Below, in pieces: positions 5,937 to 8,540 of a stretch of 8,540 nucleotides of DNA. The position numbers were made by a program, and so were the translations under genes. The notes beneath the pieces were generated by a model. The model was not told where the DNA came from. It saw only the letters and a list, made by a program, of their open reading frames with translations, and searched no databases. Within the stretch, counting starts at the first letter, position 1, and each line of letters opens with the position of its first letter. Source of the stretch: Lachnospiraceae bacterium (lineage in GTDB: Bacteria > Bacillota > Clostridia > Lachnospirales > Lachnospiraceae); contig JAHZHB010000052.1 of the NCBI GenBank assembly GCA_019420465.1, positions 54,009 to 62,548 on the forward strand. Direction: 5' to 3'.

Positions 5937-6195
5937 GGCAGAATACCTGTCAGATTTCCCTTCCCTGCACAAAACGTAAAGCAAAGGCCTGGTAGTTCTT
6001 AGCGCATACATGCCCGCTATACAGGAACAGATGCTGCTTACAAAAGCAGCATCTGAAGTCGCTCTGAGCCGCGTTTTCATCAGAAAACGCAGCGAATGCG
6101 ACTGATTTCCTGTATAGCGGGCATGTATACGCTTAGAACTACCGCCTGAAGCGCCCGTTTTATGCAGGGAAGGGAAATCTGACAGGTATTCTGCC
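5937..6195 (-). repeat. 259-bp compound foldback element, cloverleaf-like tip
   Basis: Two long arms are inverted copies. Positions 5937-5969 pair perfectly with 6163-6195 (33 bp), 5971-5976 with 6156-6161, then, after an unmatched 8-nt patch on each side, 5985-5988 with 6144-6147, 5991-5999 with 6135-6143, 6001-6004 with 6130-6133, and 6006-6027 perfectly with 6107-6128 (22 bp). The 79 nt between the arms form two further hairpins: a perfect 12-bp stem (6028-6055, 4-nt loop) and a longer one (6057-6103) made of AGTCGC/GCGACT and GCGTTTTC/GAAAACGC with a 4-nt loop. No gene is encoded. It sits between the ends of two convergent genes. The strand given is inferred: all three isolated C-A mismatches become G-U in the minus-strand RNA. 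It could be a non-autonomous mobile repeat or a structured RNA; I recognise no known family. Confidence 0.85.
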
Positions 6196-6206
6196 GTCCG
6201 CCCTCC

Positions 6207-6246
6207 AAAAAAGGACCACCGTGTCTCACCACACAGCAGTCCCTTT
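6207..6246 (-). terminator. Intrinsic terminator of prfB-hom
   Basis: On the minus strand, AAAGGGACTGCTGTGT (6246-6231) and ACACGGTGGTCCTTTT (6224-6209) form a 16-bp stem when G-U pairs are counted, with a six-base GGTGAG loop and a T6 run (6212-6207). It starts 12 nt past the hom stop codon. A plus-strand reading has mismatches in the stem but is followed by a T-run, so weak action in the other direction is possible. Confidence 0.85.
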
Positions 6247-6257
6247 ATTTTTTTCTG

Positions 6258-7475
6258 TTAGAATCTCACCCGGATCATCGACAGCACCATCTCAAACTGC
6301 GCCGCCTTCTCCTTATAGGCTTTCTCCGTCATCTTCTCCGTAATAAAAGCAAACTCATCCGGCAACTCCGGCACAGAAAGTGCCTGCACCTTGCCAAACA
6401 CCTTCTCCACACGACAGAGATTATCGATCAGCGTTCCTTTCATACGAACAAAGAAACGATTCTCCACATCATCAATCGACATCAGCGGGAGATGCTCATC
6501 ATCCCACGGCTCAGCCAGACAGCAGTGCAGATGTCTTGCCTCTTCCACGATATCGCTGACAACAGCACTGGCTGTAGGCAGCTTACCCGCTCCCTTGCCA
6601 TAGAACATACAGTCACCCAGCATATTTCCGTGTACAAACACAGCATTAAATACATCCATAACACTGTACAGCGGATCCTCGGCATCGATCATCATCGGAG
6701 AAACCATACCATAATACTTATCCCCAACCTTCTTGCTCGTAGCCAGAAGCTTGATACGGGCATCCAGAGCTGCAGCATACTTGAAATCTGCAGAACTTAC
6801 CTTTGTGATACCCTCTGTATATACATCCTGATAGTCCAGATATTTTCCATAGGCCAAAGAAGACAAAATAGCGATCTTGCGGCAGGCATCATGTCCCTCG
6901 ACATCTGCCTCCGGATTGCGCTCCGCATAGCCAAGATCCTGTGCCTCTTTGAGCACATCCGCAAACTCAGCCCCCTTTAAACTCATCTCAGACAGGATAA
7001 AGTTTGTCGTACCGTTTAAGATACCGGTCACCTCATCGATCACCTCGGCACTCAAACAGGTACGCAGCGGACGGATGATCGGAATCGCACCGCCACAGCT
7101 GGCTTCAAACATATAGTTACACTGCTTTTCCTTTGCAATGCGCAGAAGCTCTGAACCATGCGCTGCTACCAGGGCTTTGTTGGATGTGCAGACCGATTTG
7201 CCTGCCAGAAGCGCCTGCTTCGTAAAGGTATAGGCAGCGCCTGTGCCTCCCATAACCTCAGCGATGATCTTAACCTCCGGATCATTTAAGATCACATCAT
7301 AGTCATGCACGAGGATCTTTTCCACCGGATCCCCCGGAAAATCGCGAAGATCCAGTACATATTTTACGCTGATCTCATCTCCGGTCTTTTTGGTGATCGC
7401 TTCTTTATTTCTCTCAAGGACCTCGACAACGCCGGAACCGACGGTACCGTAGCCCAGAACTGCTACTTTAATCAT
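6258..7475 (-). CDS. hom: Homoserine dehydrogenase
   Basis: A 405-residue cytoplasmic enzyme that reduces aspartate semialdehyde to homoserine with NAD(P)H, the branch point to threonine and methionine. The N-terminal Rossmann domain carries GYGTVGSG (8-15) and the cofactor-proximal SNKALVAAHG (98-107). The catalytic domain has GILNGTTNFILSEM (151-164), NPEADVEGHDACRKIAIL (187-204) and MVSPMMI (257-263). D196 and K200 align with the catalytic Asp and Lys of characterised enzymes. The C-terminal part begins RFFVRM (340-345) like an ACT domain but is short, about 65 residues, and lacks the usual D-x-P-G-V-L ligand loop, so threonine feedback may be weakened or absent (inference). The ATG at 7475 overlaps the prfB stop by eight nt, with an AGGAGAG-type ribosome site inside the prfB 3' end. 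No promoter was seen before it; it is co-transcribed with prfB. Confidence 0.96.
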   Translation of the reverse strand: MIKVAVLGYGTVGSGVVEVLERNKEAITKKTGDEISVKYVLDLRDFPGDPVEKILVHDYDVILNDPEVKIIAEVMGGTGAAYTFTKQALLAGKSVCTSNKALVAAHGSELLRIAKEKQCNYMFEASCGGAIPIIRPLRTCLSAEVIDEVTGILNGTTNFILSEMSLKGAEFADVLKEAQDLGYAERNPEADVEGHDACRKIAILSSLAYGKYLDYQDVYTEGITKVSSADFKYAAALDARIKLLATSKKVGDKYYGMVSPMMIDAEDPLYSVMDVFNAVFVHGNMLGDCMFYGKGAGKLPTASAVVSDIVEEARHLHCCLAEPWDDEHLPLMSIDDVENRFFVRMKGTLIDNLCRVEKVFGKVQALSVPELPDEFAFITEKMTEKAYKEKAAQFEMVLSMIRVRF

Positions 7476-8540
7476 TTTGATTCTCTCCTGTCTTTCTGTT
7501 CGTTGCCAGCATCTTTAAATACGCATTGATAAACGGATCGATCGCTCCGTCCATCACCTGTCCGACATTACCGCTCTCCTCATTCGTCCGCAGATCCTTA
7601 ACCATGGTATACGGCTGCATAACATAGGAACGGATCTGATGACCCCAGGCGATATCGGTGACTTCACCACGGATGCCGGAAAGCTTTTCTTCGTTTTCCT
7701 GCTGTTTCAACATATACAGCTTGGCTTTCAGCATCTGCATGGCCTTGTCTTTGTTCATATGCTGGGAACGCTCATTCTGGCAGGTAACCACGATTCCCGT
7801 CGGGAAATGCGTGATACGGATAGCCGAGGACGTCTTGTTGATATGCTGTCCGCCGGCACCACTGGAACGATAGGTATCGATACGGATATCATCATCCTTG
7901 ATCTCAACCTCTACATCGTCACCCATATCTGGCATAACATCACAGGATACAAAGGATGTCTGACGCTTGCCCTGCGCATTAAACGGAGAAATACGCACCA
8001 GACGATGCACACCCTTTTCGGATTTCAGGTAGCCATAGGCATTTTCACCGTGTACCTCAAAGGTAACGGATTTGACACCGGCTTCCTCACCGTCCAGGTA
8101 ATCCAGCACTTCCATCTGGAAACCTTTTCTCTCAATCCAGCGGGTATACATACGGTACAGCATACCACACCAGTCACAGGCCTCTGTACCGCCTGCACCG
8201 GCATTGAGCTTAATGATGGCATCCTTCTTATCATACGGACCGTTTAACAGGGTCTTGATACGGATATCATCAAACGTCTGTTTAAAATCATCCAGCATTT
8301 CCTGGATCTCCGGAATCAGCTCCGGATCTTCATCCTCGTAGCCCATCTCGATCAGAGTTTCCATATCCTCTTTTTCGGAAACAAGCTTGTTATAGACCTC
8401 AAGGTCTGATTTTAATGCATTTAATTCGATGGTCTTTTTCTGTGAGAGCTCCGGCACATCCCAGAAGTCCGGCATCTCCATCTCTCTCTCTAATTCTTCG
8501 ATCCTGCGCTCTTTATTAGCGAGGTCAAAGTGAATCCCTC
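7468..8540 (-). CDS. prfB: Peptide chain release factor 2, with +1 frameshift site
   Basis: Release factor 2 ends translation at UGA and UAA by triggering peptide release in the ribosome. The main frame (7468-8526) shows the stop-codon-reading SPF motif (RISPFNAQGKRQTSF) and the peptide-release GGQ motif (SSGAGGQHINKTSSAIR), with the SPF identifying RF2 rather than RF1. An ATG at 8481 (MEMPDFWDVPEL) is not the real start: homology continues upstream as DLANKERRIEELERE from 8526. There the sequence is CTT TGA C, the classic RF2 frameshift site, with AGGG-like sequence just before it. Ribosomes must slip +1 at CTT to skip the in-frame TGA. About 20-25 N-terminal codons lie beyond the right edge. 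The 3' end overlaps hom by eight nt. Confidence 0.95.
   Translation of the reverse strand, partial: GIHFDLANKERRIEELEREMEMPDFWDVPELSQKKTIELNALKSDLEVYNKLVSEKEDMETLIEMGYEDEDPELIPEIQEMLDDFKQTFDDIRIKTLLNGPYDKKDAIIKLNAGAGGTEACDWCGMLYRMYTRWIERKGFQMEVLDYLDGEEAGVKSVTFEVHGENAYGYLKSEKGVHRLVRISPFNAQGKRQTSFVSCDVMPDMGDDVEVEIKDDDIRIDTYRSSGAGGQHINKTSSAIRITHFPTGIVVTCQNERSQHMNKDKAMQMLKAKLYMLKQQENEEKLSGIRGEVTDIAWGHQIRSYVMQPYTMVKDLRTNEESGNVGQVMDGAIDPFINAYLKMLATNRKTGENQND
8524..8539 (-). promoter_or_regulatory. prfB: Programmed +1 frameshift signal of prfB
   Basis: On the minus strand the zero frame reads AGG GAT TCA CTT TGA (8539-8525), followed by C at 8524. Slippage from CTT onto TTT skips one base and continues GAC CTC GCT in the RF2 frame. 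The Shine-Dalgarno-like AGGGA lies at the same distance from CTT as the stimulator in the E. coli gene. Known logic: low RF2 leaves the UGA unread and promotes the shift, so RF2 regulates its own synthesis. Confidence 0.92.

Noticed and set aside
5937..6195. Foldback element considered as a retron, CRISPR repeat or attC site
   Set aside because: There is no reverse transcriptase, Cas gene or integrase in the window, the element is a single copy here, and the characteristic core sites are not seen.
7639..8247. A 202-codon plus-strand open frame opposite prfB
   Set aside because: It is a mirror of the prfB coding sequence with no start signal and no domain.

Overview
The window looks like a chromosomal segment from a low-to-mid GC Gram-positive anaerobe, most likely a gut Clostridia of the Lachnospiraceae type. 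The evidence is the mix of genes (ECF-type riboflavin transporter RibU behind an FMN riboswitch, DUF975 membrane protein, Tex, a prfB-hom pair), strong AGGAGG/AAAGGAG ribosome binding sites, sigma-A promoters with an extended -10 (TGn), and many hairpin plus T-tract terminators. The genus is an inference; no rRNA or other marker is present.

Layout, left to right. (1) 1-174 (-): the start of a rhodanese-like protein cut by the window edge, with its own promoter. (2) 335-1956 (-): one transcription unit. A good sigma-A promoter is followed by an FMN riboswitch, an intrinsic terminator, ribU, and a NUDIX hydrolase 27 nt behind ribU, closed by a strong terminator. (3) 2053-4188 (-): tex, an S1-domain nucleic-acid-binding protein; no terminator of its own was seen. 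(4) 4206-5880 (+): two divergently transcribed small membrane proteins, a DUF4190-like protein with an acidic tail and a DUF975 protein with a Tyr/Gly/Asn repeat tail, closed by a terminator. (5) 5937-6195: a 259-bp foldback element with a perfect 33-bp outer stem and two hairpins at its tip, lying between convergent genes. (6) 6207-8540 (-): hom (homoserine dehydrogenase) overlapping the end of prfB (release factor 2). The programmed +1 frameshift site of prfB is visible at the right edge, and the true prfB start lies outside the window.

Functional reading. The ribU unit is a flavin-sensing circuit: FMN binding to the leader RNA should stop transcription before ribU, and the NUDIX enzyme appears to share that control. 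prfB and hom share an mRNA with an 8-nt overlap, so their translation may be coupled. Most genes are ordinary housekeeping genes. The least explained feature is the foldback element. All three of its isolated C-A mismatches become G-U pairs in the minus-strand RNA, which suggests that strand is, or was, a folded RNA. I recognise no known RNA family in it.
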